This document shows positions 1 to 10,783 of a stretch of DNA of 64,000 bases, in pieces. A program made the translations under genes and the position numbers. Positions within the stretch are counted from its first letter, which is position 1. Each line of letters starts with the position of its first letter. Below the pieces are notes generated by a model. That model searched no databases, was not told where the DNA came from, and worked only from the letters and a program-made list of their open reading frames with translations. The stretch comes from Selaginella moellendorffii (lineage: Eukaryota; Streptophyta; Lycopodiopsida; Selaginellales; Selaginellaceae): positions 658,078 to 722,077 of the forward strand of contig NW_003314262.1 of assembly GCF_000143415.4 (NCBI RefSeq), given 5' to 3'.

Positions 1-2208
1 GAACGTCAAGGACAGCAACTGCCGACGGCATAGAATCTTCATCTAGAAAATCCACAGATGCTAGAACAACAGGTTCGTCAGAAACATGAGAAGTGAGTGG
101 AGAAGGAAGAGGAGCTCGAGAGAGGGCATCAGCATCAGCCATAGAACTCCCTGGGCGATGAACAACATCGAAATCATATATCTGAAGCTTCAAAGCCCAT
201 CGAGCCGTACGACCAACCAGGTTCTTCCACTTCAATAATGAAGTAACAGCAGCATGGTCACCTTCAAGTAACGTCCGAGAACCATGTAGATAGGCATGAA
301 GTTTCTCGAAACCCCAGACCGCTGCTAAACACTCCTTCTCCGTCGTGGAGTAGTTTATCTCCACTGGTTGAATTTACGGCTTATGTATGCAATGGGATGG
401 CGCTGACCAGGCACACTCGAGCTCTCTTGCATCAACACACCTCCAAGACCAATGTCAGAAGCATCCACGCGCAAAATAAAAGGTCGAGTGTAGTCAGGAT
501 ATGCCAAAATCGGAGGAGTCGTCAATAGCTCTTTGAGATTCACGAACGCCCGCTCACAATCGGGAGACCAGATGAAAGATGACGTTGATGACTTCAGCAA
601 CGCTCGCAATGGTATAGTGCGATCGGAAAGATGATCCACAAAACGACCGAGATACTGCACCTTACCCAAAAAGTGCTGCACATCATTCACACACTTCGGA
701 GTAGGGAACTTTAGAACAGCCACAAGTTTGTCAGGATCAACTTGCAAACCCTCACGAGAAATACGGTACCCAAGATAAGTTGTGTCCTTGGACCCAAACA
801 CGCACTTCGACCGCTTCAGCTTTAAACCAACGTCGCATAGCCGATCCAACACTTTACAAACATCACGAACATGCTCCTCCCACGTCCCCTCCGAGTGGAT
901 CAAGACATCATCAATGAAGTCAGCCGTCACCTCCGGCATATCGCAAAGAACCTCGTCCATCATCCGCTGAAAAGTTGCTGGAGCATTGTTCAAACCAAAC
1001 GGCATCACCAAAAACTCGTACAAACCAAATGGTGTACGAAAAGCAGTCTTAGGAATATCATCTTCAGCCATCGGTACTTGCCAATACCCAGAAGCAAGAT
1101 CTAGCTTGGTGAACCAACGACTTCGCCCCAGACGATCCAAGAGATCAGCAGTGTGAGGAAGAGGGTACATGTCCGGGATTGTCACTTCATTTAACGGACG
1201 ATAGTCGATGCAGAAACGAATACTCCCATCAGGCTTCGTCACAAGATGAGGTTCACATGCCCAAGGACTCCGCGACTTCCGAATAACACCCTTCTCCAAC
1301 ATCTCCTTGATGTTTGCACGTAAAATCTTGATCTCCTTGGGTGACCGACGACGAACAGGAACCTTGATTGGACGAGCATCCCCGGTTGGAATGGGATGAT
1401 GTGTGGCAATCTTGGCCCCAGACGATAGGTCAAATTCAAAGAGATCAGAATACTCCTTCATAAGCTGGTCAACAGCTACAACACAAAGATCATCGAAGGG
1501 ATCGGAAAAGGGAAGAGCAGAACAAGATGGAAACACAAGAGGAAATAATGGGGGAACAAAAGTAATGGAAGCAGAGGTAAAAGTAGAGGGACGAAGAGGT
1601 ACGGAAGTGAGAGGAATGGATGAAACATAAGGAAGTATGAGACAAGGGAGAAAAGCCTCAAAGTCACACTTGGCATGATTGTGCTGCAACCAATCCATAC
1701 CAAGAATGAGGTCAAAAGATTGACTCGGCACCACCCGCAATGACTGCAACTCAAGCTCGAGATCGCCCACACGCACAACCAGGTCCGCCTCATCTCGTGC
1801 ACATGCATGTGTATGGCCGTTGCCATAAAGAATGAAAACTGGATCTGCCGCACGACGCAAGTGTAGACGACAACGTGTGGCAACAGGTCGAGCAATAGAA
1901 GATAAACTCGAACCTGTATCAACCAACATGGAGAGAAGAATAGGAGACCTCTTGTTATAAAAACGAGCTTGGAAAGTAAACACTGGATGAACCGGTGCCG
2001 AGTGAACCCCTTGATGATACTCCCGAAAGAAAGATGGAGGGGTCACTAACTTATTCGCGCAAGGTCCCTCCATTACTCGCGCGACTCCTCTTTTCCCGAA
2101 TGCACCTTGGTATCCAAACCTTCCACCGCAGCAGCACCAACGGGACGTTGCTGACGCCAAGGGCTCCACCCAGGAAATGGAGGTCGCCAATCCGGAAAGC
2201 ACCGACAA
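1..2208 (-). pseudogene. pol: Retrotransposon pol (protease-RT-RNase H), frameshifted and cut by window edge
   Basis: Open from the gag overlap to a stop at 357-355. Visible in order are the protease motif LVDTGSS, the reverse transcriptase palm with LDLASGYWQV, an MPFGLNNAPATFQ block and the catalytic FIDD (variant of YxDD), then the start of RNase H (RVDASDIGLGG). Downstream coding continues open to base 1 in another frame, with recognisable RNase H and linker sequence, so a one-base deletion near 365 ended the original frame. The ATG of pol is not evident; expression by -1 frameshifting from gag is inferred from the overlap. Confidence 0.85.
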
Positions 2209-3005
2209 CGCCGATAAGTATGACCAACTTCATCACATGCCCAGCAACGAACGTCACAGCCACGACCACGTCCTCGCCCTTGTCCTTGGACTCGAGTAGC
2301 AGCAGCATCAACCTCCATGGGAACAAGACCATCACTCATAGGAAGTGGAGCTGAAGGACGTGTAGCAAGAAGTGGAAGAGGCGACGTCTCATAACGTTGT
2401 GCCAAGCGAAGAGCATTGTCAAGAGTGGCAGGAGCAAGTGCATGCACAAGTCCGACAAGATCTTGACGAAGTGCTAGCCACAGCATTCCTAGCTTGATCC
2501 GCTCCGACATATTTGGCTCCGCACGAAGCAAAAGACTTCGGAAACGAACGCCAAATTGCATCACCGACTCAGATGGCCCTTGGCGAAGACGATGCAATTG
2601 TTGGAAGGCATCATCACAATCGTCGGCGTGTCCGAAGGTGCGTTTGAAGACGTCCGGAAGAACACTCCAATCGCCACGAGTAGCTGCGCTCAATCCATTG
2701 TACCACTGCAATGCCGTCCTTTGAAGACATGTGGGGAACTCACGCAAATGTCGAGTATCATCCCAAGAATGATATGTGGCAATCACCGTGAAGTGATCGA
2801 ACCAATGGTACACATCATCCCCAGGATTCCCACGAAAGAACTCCGGCCGAACGCGAGGATTGGCACCAAAAGCAGGAGGAGTTGTACCATGTGCTGTGAA
2901 CGCCGCCATCAACTGAGTTTGGTTGTTCAATTGCAAGCGCATAGCATCAAGCAATTGAACCAACTGCTGCTCTAGAGTCAAAGGAGGAGATTGCGGATCG
3001 GCCAT
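2073..3005 (-). CDS. gag: Retrotransposon gag polyprotein
   Basis: Intact 310-codon frame starting at an ATG about 230 bp inside the LTR. The middle (about residues 50-200) has the Ty3/gypsy gag pattern: a PEFFRG-like segment, a W-rich stretch and an FxxRFxSLLLRA-type helix. A zinc knuckle follows near residue 255 (CWACDEVGHTYRRC, fitting C-x2-C-x4-H-x4-C) after an RG-rich run. The product would form the virus-like particle and bind element RNA. The last roughly 45 codons overlap the pol frame, which lies in -1 relative to gag. Confidence 0.85.
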   Translation of the reverse strand: MADPQSPPLTLEQQLVQLLDAMRLQLNNQTQLMAAFTAHGTTPPAFGANPRVRPEFFRGNPGDDVYHWFDHFTVIATYHSWDDTRHLREFPTCLQRTALQWYNGLSAATRGDWSVLPDVFKRTFGHADDCDDAFQQLHRLRQGPSESVMQFGVRFRSLLLRAEPNMSERIKLGMLWLALRQDLVGLVHALAPATLDNALRLAQRYETSPLPLLATRPSAPLPMSDGLVPMEVDAAATRVQGQGRGRGRGCDVRCWACDEVGHTYRRCRCFPDWRPPFPGWSPWRQQRPVGAAAVEGLDTKVHSGKEESRE

Positions 3006-3238
3006 GAAAATGAATGAGAAAGAAAGAGCAAAAGAAGAGAAATGACAAAAAGCTGGAAAGAAATGGTAGATCTAGACAATGCAAAAAGCTAGATCTAAAC
3101 CAAAATCCTGAAAGGAAAGAACAAAAGAAAGGAAATGGAAAAAGCTAGATTTAGACAATGCAAAAGCTAGATCTAAACCGAAATCCCAAATCCAAGCACT
3201 CCTCAGGGACAATTAAAGGTGCTCCTCATCTCCACCAA

Positions 3239-3412
3239 TGTGAGTGCATGGAATATGGAAAGGGAATACAGCAATGTGCATCTCAATTAGCCCAAAAACC
3301 CTAGCTTATATACAGGAGCAAGTGGTCCGGATTGAAATCAATCCGACGGTTACCAAAATCCACTACGCTAATATTAGTATACGGCATTGTAGCCGTACAC
3401 TTGGCCCTCACA
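3239..3412 (-). repeat. 5' LTR of the Ty3/gypsy element (174 bp)
   Basis: Read on the minus strand the segment begins TGTGAG and ends CTCACA, the inverted TG...CA ends of an LTR. A TATA-like stretch (TATATAAG on the minus strand, about 3304-3312) could be the promoter. Two small inverted repeats (CTAATATTAG near 3368, and TACGGC/GCCGTA around 3380-3397) lie near its 5' end. Directly inside the LTR end is a TGG-starting sequence (3237 downwards), the usual place for the primer-binding site, but it does not look like the common initiator-Met type. The partner LTR is outside the window, so the length is judged from the termini only. Confidence 0.75.
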
Positions 3413-3983
3413 ATAGCTAAATATATGCTTCATAAATTATTAAATAAAACTTATGACTAAGCCTAGATATGTAAAAAAAAATATTTTGGAAATAATTGAT
3501 TTGAGTTTTGAGTTTAAGGATGAAAAAACATATAGGAATCTATAGAAAATTTCGACCAACAAATGTTTACATAAAATAAATGATAAATTGGTAAAATTTA
3601 TGAGCCTTGTGATGCAAGATGTCTTCAAGTTTGCAAAAATAAAAGAGAATTGTCCCTCATTTGTACAGTCCAGATAAAAGGTTTATTGTGAATTTCTTTG
3701 TTGTCTTAGCTTTGCAACAAACCATATCATCAGTCTTCTTGCTTAAGCCTTTCATAGCATACTGGTTGTGCGCTCGCTTTGTAAGCGAGAGGTCGTGAGT
3801 TAAGGCATTGCATATGCTTTCTTTTTCCGCGGCTTGGAGATGCAAAGCTCAAGCGATATATGATCCACCAAATTGAAGCTTCGATCAGGCCCCAGTTCTT
3901 ACATGGTACTTGGCATCACAAAAACATTAGTCGAAAAGTGAGTAAAAACTTACATAGAATCAAGAGAAAAAAAGGTACCAAGT
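3413..3983. other. AT-rich intergenic stretch with a tRNA-Thr relic
   Basis: No protein gene is seen. The part next to the LTR is AT-rich with runs of A. The part from about 3755 holds a decayed tRNA-Thr sequence, listed separately. The rest is presumably the 3' flank of the minus-strand prenyltransferase gene. Confidence 0.5.
3755..3806 (+). pseudogene. tRNA-Thr(UGU)-like relic
   Basis: A perfect 5-bp anticodon stem (CTCGC 3773-3777 with GCGAG 3785-3789) closes a 7-base loop TTTGTAA whose central triplet is TGT, the anticodon of tRNA-Thr. Upstream, TAGCATACTGGTT resembles the D-arm/A-box, and downstream AGGTCGTGAGTT matches the variable loop and 5' T-stem of plant tRNA-Thr. The T-loop (GGTTCGANNC) and a pairing acceptor stem are missing, so this is a broken tRNA or the head of a tRNA-derived short element, not a working gene. 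Confidence 0.6.
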
Positions 3984-5512
3984 CTATCTCCATGCTCGTA
4001 AGAGCATCCCCAGAACTAGAGCACTGCCGAAAGCAATATGAAGCCTAACACAAAAGTATTTGGCAAGGAATATTTTTTTCTTGTCCTGCAATTAATCACT
4101 TGTTATTGGCCATCGAAACCACAAAAGACTGTATACTTACGTGATGATTTGACGAGACAAAATCCACAACCATTTTTCCAACCGGGAGTGTGAGCAGGCA
4201 CAAAGCCGCACACGGCAGAGGCAATGCTTTGAGAGCCGCTAGAGCACAAAGCCCTGTATACAGCCCAGTGACTAGGAAAGTCACAACTTTCGACCCATTC
4301 TCCGTGCCAAGCCTCACCTGACATAGATATCAGAGTGATGGATTAGCACAGTAAAACTCTCTCTTTGTGTAAAACTCGCATACCAGTGGAGAGATCTTGC
4401 CAACAGCTTTGTCATCTTCGATCTGTGCTTGGATGAATAACACGAGTGACGAATATTTGCAATGTACCTGATGGAAGTGGCTGCACAAGAGAATGAGCGT
4501 GGTTGTGATGCCCACCAGTGCGGAAGCTCCCCACAGTGTGGGTGTTAAAGGAAGAATCCTACGAAACGGAGACTCGTTGAAAGACTGACGAGAAAGCTTT
4601 TGAAAAGTTTACGCTTTGTGTGACTGGCTGAGGTAAAATGCAGTCGTTGCAAATGGCCCGAAAGCAAGAAAGCAGAGAGGCTCGCCCAGTCCCTTGTAGC
4701 TCAGTCGAAAGGGAGGACACTAATGCAAGAACAAGGAAAGTGAAAACCAGTTTTTTGTCAATCTCAAGTACCTGATAGATGTATCCGCAAGAGATTGCTG
4801 CAGCAAGAAGAGACGCTACTCTTATATCGGATGCGACCAAGGCTGCTCTCAGAAGTCCCGCACAACCAAACGCGAGGCAAGCGACCGACGCTAATAATAC
4901 TCCTCGCTGACTGTTTCTCGAAAGACCAAGGATCTAATTAGTAAATGATCCTGGAAGTAAGAAGTTACCTTCCAGTGATGTTCACAACTGATTCTTTCTT
5001 GTTTTTGTCCACACCAGTGTCGGCATCGAATGCATCATTGCTGAAACAAGCTTAGAACAGACATTGTCTGGCATATAGTACCTTAGATTCAACCACGTGA
5101 TGACGAGCACTGACGATACGAGTAACAACGAATATTGTCCACCATCAAACGCTCCACTCTCGAGAAATGCAGTAGCCGAGCCTACCTGCAACTAAAAGTT
5201 TCAGGCAACAATACAAAAAGCTTGGATAAAATCACTCTGTACCGAGAGAGGTATCAACGCGACTGAATAGATGGGGAGCTTCACTGCTCTCCAGAGAAGC
5301 TGCAAATCGCTCAGCTCTTGTATGCTTTCCGTGGGCGGAGATTCCTCCCGACTTTCAGTAAGAAGGCTCAAATTCGCTTCTTGGAAGCAAAATGCTACTC
5401 GAGCTTTGCGGGAGGCACTCACATTGGTGACGGGAAAAGCGCGCGAGGAGCATTGGAGTCTTTTTCCGGAGGTCCGCGTGCAATAGAGAGCAAGCTCAAT
5501 AGCCAATGCCAT
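3984..5512 (-). CDS. ABC4: 1,4-dihydroxy-2-naphthoate phytyltransferase (MenA/ABC4)
   Basis: UbiA-family membrane prenyltransferase that attaches the phytyl chain to the naphthoate ring in plastid phylloquinone (vitamin K1) synthesis. Spliced on the minus strand from about eight exons with very short introns: exon 1 (5512 down, basic transit-peptide-like start, then LWRAVKLPIYSVALIPLS), exon 2 from 5185, exon 3 from 5040 (NDAFDADTGVDKNKKESVVN, the Asp-rich prenyl-diphosphate/Mg motif), exon 4 from 4910, exon 5 from 4719 (CPPFRLSYKGLGEPLCF), further exons at about 4555-4460 and 4420-4385, and others down to a TAG at 3984. Several membrane helices are visible. The 3983 end depends on a final exon beginning DKKKIFLAKYFCVRLH. 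Start at 5512 is the first ATG in frame. Confidence 0.88.
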
Positions 5513-5594
5513 ATCCAAGAATTACCTTCTCAACACCTAAAATGACTTTGACATTAGCGTGGATAAAGTGTGATAATACACAAACAAATTGTAG

Positions 5595-8041
5595 TTACGC
5601 TCTGGTTTTCTTCTTCATTCTTTTGCCAGCTCGGAAAACCGCGAGTATCTCAATGCTGCAGAAAGTTTCAAAAAATGTTATGGCTGTCGATGACAATTTT
5701 AAGATGGCATTCACCTGTCAGTGCCGGGAAAGAAGTTGTAAGCATGAGCATTCGCCAAATGCCAATGTCCGTTCTCTTCCAGTGCCTCACAATCCTGTTG
5801 AAGAATGTCCTGAACGTCAAGTGAAGAAGAAAGATGCGACTAGAACCTGTTTGAATGAATCCCATCCACAGCTGACATATATCAACTGCTCTGGCCATAC
5901 ATCATCGTCTCGCCAAGTCGTTTCTCCCTCTCTTTGAACACCACCATCTTTCGCTCGCAACATCCACGGTCGTTTCTCAACTCTGAAACAAAATTGCCAT
6001 CCAGCTAATTCTACTGTCGATAACGAAAAACTTACTTATAGATTTCGTTTCTAGATGGCGATCTTGTTTTGCCTTGCGCTCTCAATGAAGCAGTTCTCAG
6101 AGCCTCAATAAGCACGGGCTGCAATCCTTTTCTTGGAGGATCAACAACAACCACATCTGCACCTTCCAACCACGTTATCGGAGCCTGCAATCCCAGAAAA
6201 CCACCGTCAAAAACATATGAACAAAAGCATAGAAGAGTGAAATCAACCTCTGCTGCATCTGCGCAATGCCAGCTGATTTGGCAGTCGACAGAAGCTGGTA
6301 ATCTCGAAAGAGAACGTTCAAAAGGCTCTTTGCAGTGCTTATTCACCTCGACGCACTTGACAAATCTACATTGTTGCAAGGTTATTAGACGCTAGCCATC
6401 ACCGGTAAAATGTGTCCACCTGCACTTTCTAGTGGCTGCCAAGCTCAAGCCAATGACGCCAACACCAGCAAACATGTCCACCACGGCACTTCCTTTTCTC
6501 ACGTATCTCTGAAGTCTCTGTAGAAGGTCCTCAAAAGACTAAAAATTCAATGTGTCATCAATCCGTTTGTCTACTTTCGGAAACAATGCGCACACCTGAT
6601 AGTTTGCTTGCCCAAAGCTGGAGGGAGCGTAACATACGTCCGCACCTCCAACACGCTCCCAGAGTTCAGAATGCCCAAACAAACGCCTCCACCTCTGTCC
6701 CAAGATTATCTGGTAACTCTCAAAAGTAAGCTACGCATCCTGAATTCCAAGTACTCACGTTAGTTTGCGTTGTTTGAAAGTTTGCCCAAATTGAATGCAA
6801 GAGGTCTCTTCGGCTTCCTTGTCCACCCCGTCTCCACAAACTCTGAAAAACACAAGATCAGAAAGAAGGCAAAACGAGAGACGACGATTACGTAGGCCAT
6901 CTTATGAAGAAGCTCCGTTCCTGGAGAATCCTCATCTCGACTGTTCCAAACCAAGGACACCTGCACTTTGCCTACAAGTATTTAATTAAAGCCTGGAAAA
7001 CTTGGAAAGGTCTCAGAACGAACATGTGTTCTTCCGCTGCTCAACAGGTACGGAGGTCACGTAGCTGTTAACAACAAGCTGAAAATAACGCGGCATTTGT
7101 TTAGTGAAATGAATAGGAGACGTATGTGAGAACCTGGATATAGCGCAGCTGCCCTGTGCACGTCTCGTCATCGTAAGGTTGCACACCAACGTCTCGTATA
7201 ACTGCAACGCAAGTGATTGTGGTAATTTTCCTTCATAACCAAAACGCACCTGCTTTGATAAGCTCAACCGCTGCGTTTATAGAAGGATGGTGGGCTGCTC
7301 AATACACACCATTTGCAAGAGTGGAAATTCAGTTCGAAGATGAATGCTTACCGCGGCATTCAGGAATATCGACAATACTGTGGCTGTGCTCCTCAAAAAG
7401 TCCAACAAATGGGTCATCAGACGTTCCACGAACTGCTAACTTAGCTCTACATCTCCATCCGTGCTGGTAGAGCGTTAAAAAACAGTCAAGTAGCCCTTTT
7501 TCAAGATGCAACATACCGTAGCACTGGGTATAAGCTGAAGCTTTGCAATTCGTCGTTTCTGGAAGAACGTGACAGCTTCGTTGTAAACAGGCGGATTGTT
7601 GAGTCCGTTTTCAAACGCACAACCGGAACACCTTAAAAGGAGAAAAGAAACTCAACTTGAAAACAATGTGTAGCTACCGTACCTTGAAAAATGCTGACAA
7701 TTTAGCTTGCTAGACGTTTTTACTTCTTCCTCTTCCTGCGGAAACTCCAAACCCAGTTGAACACCATCACTACTTGGTGCTTCCTCGTTCTGGTTTCCAT
7801 CTTCTTCTCGACCTTCGCTCCGCTGGTCTGTTGTCATGCTCCTGTCTGATAAGTATCTTTCCTTGCTTACTCTCCGCCCGGGAGTCCACGTCCTGTGAAG
7901 CTTGAGTTTGCCTGCGGCTTTTCTACTAGTCAGTGGTCTGGAAACCTCCACAGACTTCTTCCCTGAAGCAGCAACTACAAACCCAATCCTCCATTTTGAC
8001 GAAGAAACCAAGCTTCCATAGCAGGCGCAGCAATCCCCCAT
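5595..8041 (-). CDS. TrmA/RlmD-like RNA (uracil-5-)-methyltransferase, probably organellar
   Basis: SAM-dependent methyltransferase of the TrmA/RumA family, expected to make 5-methyluridine in RNA. The first exon (8041-about 7680) encodes a basic, Ser/Arg-rich leader and an acidic linker ending in a Cys; the next exon starts CSGCAFENG, completing a Cys cluster like the [4Fe-4S] site of RlmD-type enzymes. Later exons give HGWRCRAKLAVRG and VQVSLVWNSRDE (central domain), a SAM-binding FAGVGVIGLSL motif (about 6480-6430), VVVDPPRKG (about 6150) and, near the end, LIYVSCGWDSFKQ holding the likely catalytic Cys. The stop is TAA at 5597-5595. It resembles the Arabidopsis At3g21300 type. Leader suggests plastid or mitochondrial targeting; that is inference. 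Confidence 0.85.
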
Positions 8042-8112
8042 GAGAGTCACTAGGGCTGCAACCAGATTTGTTTTTGAGAACTATAAGCTAAGAACAAAGA
8101 AACCAATCTTAC

Positions 8113-9072
8113 TTAGTGCTCCTGCTCCACGTAAGAATGTGGATCTGACGAAGTCGAAGGCTGGCGATTATGTTGTTGTGGTTGCTGCTGCTGCTGTAGC
8201 CTAGCGTTGCTTTCTACGATCATCCTCGCGATCTGGAGCTGAGTTTCATTCCTCTTCAACTCCAGCTCCCTCATCACTTCCAGCCTCTTCAGTTCCATCC
8301 TTTCAAGAGCTTCAGTCACGATGCGAGCAATCTCTTTGGCATGACGCAACGGATTAGAACCGCAGGCGCTACCCTTTTTCCGCTTCTTGCACGCTTTGCT
8401 GCTATTCCTGGCCTGGCAATCGTCGTCATCATCCTCGTTATCGTCCTGCTGGTCGGACAAAAGTTGGCCACCTGATATCTCGTCTTGGACGTGCTGCGCA
8501 GCGGCTTGCAACGACGATGATCCAAACCGATGGTCCTGTTTAGAGTTGAGAACTCCACTTCCAACCAAACCTTGCTCGTCAGGTTCTTGGTGATGGTGGA
8601 GTAGTGGAAGAGTAGACGGTTGGACTTGAGGAGGATGAGTTTGCGGCTGGTGGTGGTGATTTTGCTGCTGCTGCTGGTGGAAGTGATTTCCAATCGTCCC
8701 AGTAACAAGTGCGGCCGCTGCTCCTAGCCTAGGATTTCGACCAACGATCTCCTCCATTTTCTGAAACCACGGCCAATCCGAGATCCCTCCATTCGTCGCC
8801 TTTCGGTCTCTCTCAATCTTAAACCTCCTCTTCATCACGTCCAGCTTGTTCTTGCATCTCCGGTAGCTGTAGACGGGCTTGCCTTGCGCGCACACCGAAT
8901 TGAGCTTGAAGATCACGTCCTGCCATCCCTTGGTGCCAATGCTTCCCCCATTGAGCTCGATGTACTTGTCGTTGTAGCAATCCAGCAGCGTGCTGACCGC
9001 TACATCGCTCCACTCATCCGCCGGCGGCATCGAGGAGGCCAGCATTTCCTTGCCGCTGCTGCGCATTCCCAT
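8113..9072 (-). CDS. Trihelix (ASIL-type) transcription factor
   Basis: Single-exon gene of 319 codons. Residues about 20-110 form a Myb/SANT-like trihelix DNA-binding domain: EWSDVAVSTLLDCYNDKYI, then TKGWQDVIFKLN, then YRRCKNKLDVMKRRFK and WPWFQKMEEIVG. His/Gln-rich low-complexity sequence follows (about 125-165), then a basic KKRKKG stretch that could be a nuclear signal, and a C-terminal coiled coil (about 235-300, ALERMELKRLEVMRELELKR) as in ASIL1/2 and related repressors. Its stop is only about 70 bp upstream of the methyltransferase ATG on the same strand. Target genes are unknown. Confidence 0.87.
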   Translation of the reverse strand: MGMRSSGKEMLASSMPPADEWSDVAVSTLLDCYNDKYIELNGGSIGTKGWQDVIFKLNSVCAQGKPVYSYRRCKNKLDVMKRRFKIERDRKATNGGISDWPWFQKMEEIVGRNPRLGAAAALVTGTIGNHFHQQQQQNHHHQPQTHPPQVQPSTLPLLHHHQEPDEQGLVGSGVLNSKQDHRFGSSSLQAAAQHVQDEISGGQLLSDQQDDNEDDDDDCQARNSSKACKKRKKGSACGSNPLRHAKEIARIVTEALERMELKRLEVMRELELKRNETQLQIARMIVESNARLQQQQQPQQHNRQPSTSSDPHSYVEQEH

Positions 9073-9611
9073 AAACCCTAGGATTTCCGAGCCGCGCTCC
9101 GCGAGGAGATCGGCGCCCTGCCTTGGCGTTACCTGAGAAAGAAGACCAGGAATGTGGAGATCAGGGGAGATCGTCGCGAGAAAGCGAAAGATCGCGATTC
9201 AATCATCCGTAGCGCGCTCCTCGCCATAGCTACTCCTCGCTCCCATCATGCAATGTTTTTGACCCTCGACCATATGACATGTATCCAAAGAGGAAGAGAA
9301 ACACGTGGCATTCTTCCGATTTTCCCCTTGACAAGTCATAACAAACCGGCACTTTTTTACATTGATAAAGATGTTTACACAATATTGTTCTACCAATTTT
9401 TTTTTTCTGTACAGAGGCGTGTAGTGAGTGAGCTTGTGTGCTGCGCTGTGAGTAAAAGTGAGTGAGCTGTTACCCAAATCCAATCTCCCAATCCATCCAA
9501 TTTCGTGTTAGTCTTAATCCACCGCTAAAATAATCAATCGCGTCGCAAAGTAGCCACACTGGATTAGTGGCGCTAGCCCAAACGAAGGAACGATCCATCC
9601 ATTCGTCGCCT
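9073..9611. other. Intergenic, upstream of trihelix gene
   Basis: Only short, unsupported frames occur. The stretch should hold the 5' leader and promoter of the minus-strand trihelix gene and the 3' flank of the next gene upstream. No repeat or RNA gene is recognised. Confidence 0.4.
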
Positions 9612-10285
9612 TCAATGGAGAGAAGATAGCCAATCCTCGACGTGCTTTCTCTGCTTGGCTGCAAGCAAAGCCACAAAGAAGAAATTTAGGGTTCTTGGGA
9701 GGAGCGAGAGGGCGATCGATTGGCGGCGACATTACCTGCTGCGGCATTGCGATTGCTGCCGCTGGAGATTGTGGTGAGAAGCGCGGCGGCCCAGACGGTG
9801 GGAGGAGGAGGATTGCTGGCCGGGGCGGCGGAGGAGATATTTCGGCGCGTGCGCGAGGAGCCGTAGCAGGGCACAAGAACCGCGAAGCTCTCCTCGGAAT
9901 CGGAGCTAAAATCGGTGGAATGGGGCTCCAGCCAGCCGACGGACCAGTCGGAATCCTCCGATTCGGAGCCCGACATGCAGCATCCATCCGAGTGGACGAC
10001 CACCAGGTCGAATTCCTCGTCGAGCTGCCTCTCGCGGCACAGCTTCCACGGCCGCCGCGCACTAGCAGCCGATTGCGACGAGGAATTGGAGGAGGCGGAG
10101 GAGGAGGACCTGGGCCTCTGGCGTCGCCGCGATTTCCCCGCGCTCGCTCTGCTGCTCCTCCGGAATCGATCGCTCTCTTGCTGCTGGTGCTGCTGCTGGT
10201 GTTGCTGATTCTCTAGGGTGTTGCTGTTGCTACCACCGCTGGCGCGCCATAGCCACGGAGGGAGCTGCGATAGCGCCATCGCCAT
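9612..10285 (-). CDS. Unknown plant protein, acidic LVPCYG motif
   Basis: Exon 1 (10285-9736) encodes a Gln/Ser/Arg-rich basic N-terminus, then an acidic core at about residues 85-145 containing DEEFDLVVVHSDGCCMSGSE, SDWSVGWLEP and SDSEESFAVLVPCYG. Exon 2 (9658-9612) is inferred: donor GCAG|GTAATG and acceptor TTGCAG|CC give a 77-nt intron and a short tail AKQRKHVEDWLSSLH before a stop. Without splicing the frame ends a little earlier in Ser/Arg-rich sequence. The core resembles uncharacterised plant proteins known only by sequence; no enzymatic motif, signal peptide or membrane segment is visible. Function unknown. Confidence 0.6.
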
Positions 10286-10783
10286 GATGATCTCCCTCTC
10301 TCTCTCGCTCTTCTAAGAGGGCGCGCGCGCGCGCTACAAATCCACACAAATTCCCTGGCGAAATCTATGGAAGAATGTGTCTGGGAAGGGAGGGTTTCAC
10401 GACGAAGGCGAAGAATTTGGACTAACTCCTACTTGAGCAACAGGGCATCTCTACCCACGTGGCGCCGCCGCGGTCGTCCATCGCCGCATCCGACGGCTGC
10501 CGTGTGGGGTCGTCTCACTCACACTTCTCCTCCAACTTGTTAGCTAGCACGGATTCCTCTGTGATGCTGATGGCGCTGCCTGGATTGCTCGCGTCCATCC
10601 ATTCGCGCAAGTGTTTTTAATCTAGCTTTAAAATATTGTTGGGGCGTAGGCTCTCACGCCTTTGTACTGGCTTTGTCTTGTTCCGTGTCAAGAGTCGTAC
10701 ACCAACGTATGATCAATCAATCAAATATGTTCCTTCTTTTTTACAAACCACAAACACAAGTATCTAGCTAGAAAGGTTCCTTA
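10286..10783. other. Intergenic: promoter of unknown gene, simple repeats
   Basis: Next to the upstream ATG lie a CT-rich run (about 10290-10312) and a GC alternating run (about 10320-10334), typical of 5' leaders here. The part near 10640-10740 is AT-rich with TCAATCAATCAA. No gene is seen. Confidence 0.4.

Larger units (their letters stand above)
1..3412 (-). mobile_element. Ty3/gypsy LTR retrotransposon, 5' part, decayed
   Basis: The element reads on the minus strand: 5' LTR (3412-3239), gag (3005-2073), then pol in a different frame running off the left edge. Domain order is capsid-like gag with a CCHC knuckle, aspartic protease, reverse transcriptase, then RNase H, as in Ty3/gypsy elements. 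Integrase, polypurine tract and 3' LTR would lie beyond base 1. A frameshift near base 365 breaks pol in the RNase H region, so this copy is probably inactive. No host gene shares the interval. Confidence 0.9.

Noticed and set aside
10620-10740. TGTTGGGG...CCAACG stretch, possibly a short solo LTR
   Set aside because: Ends are not a clean TG...CA pair with a duplicated target site.
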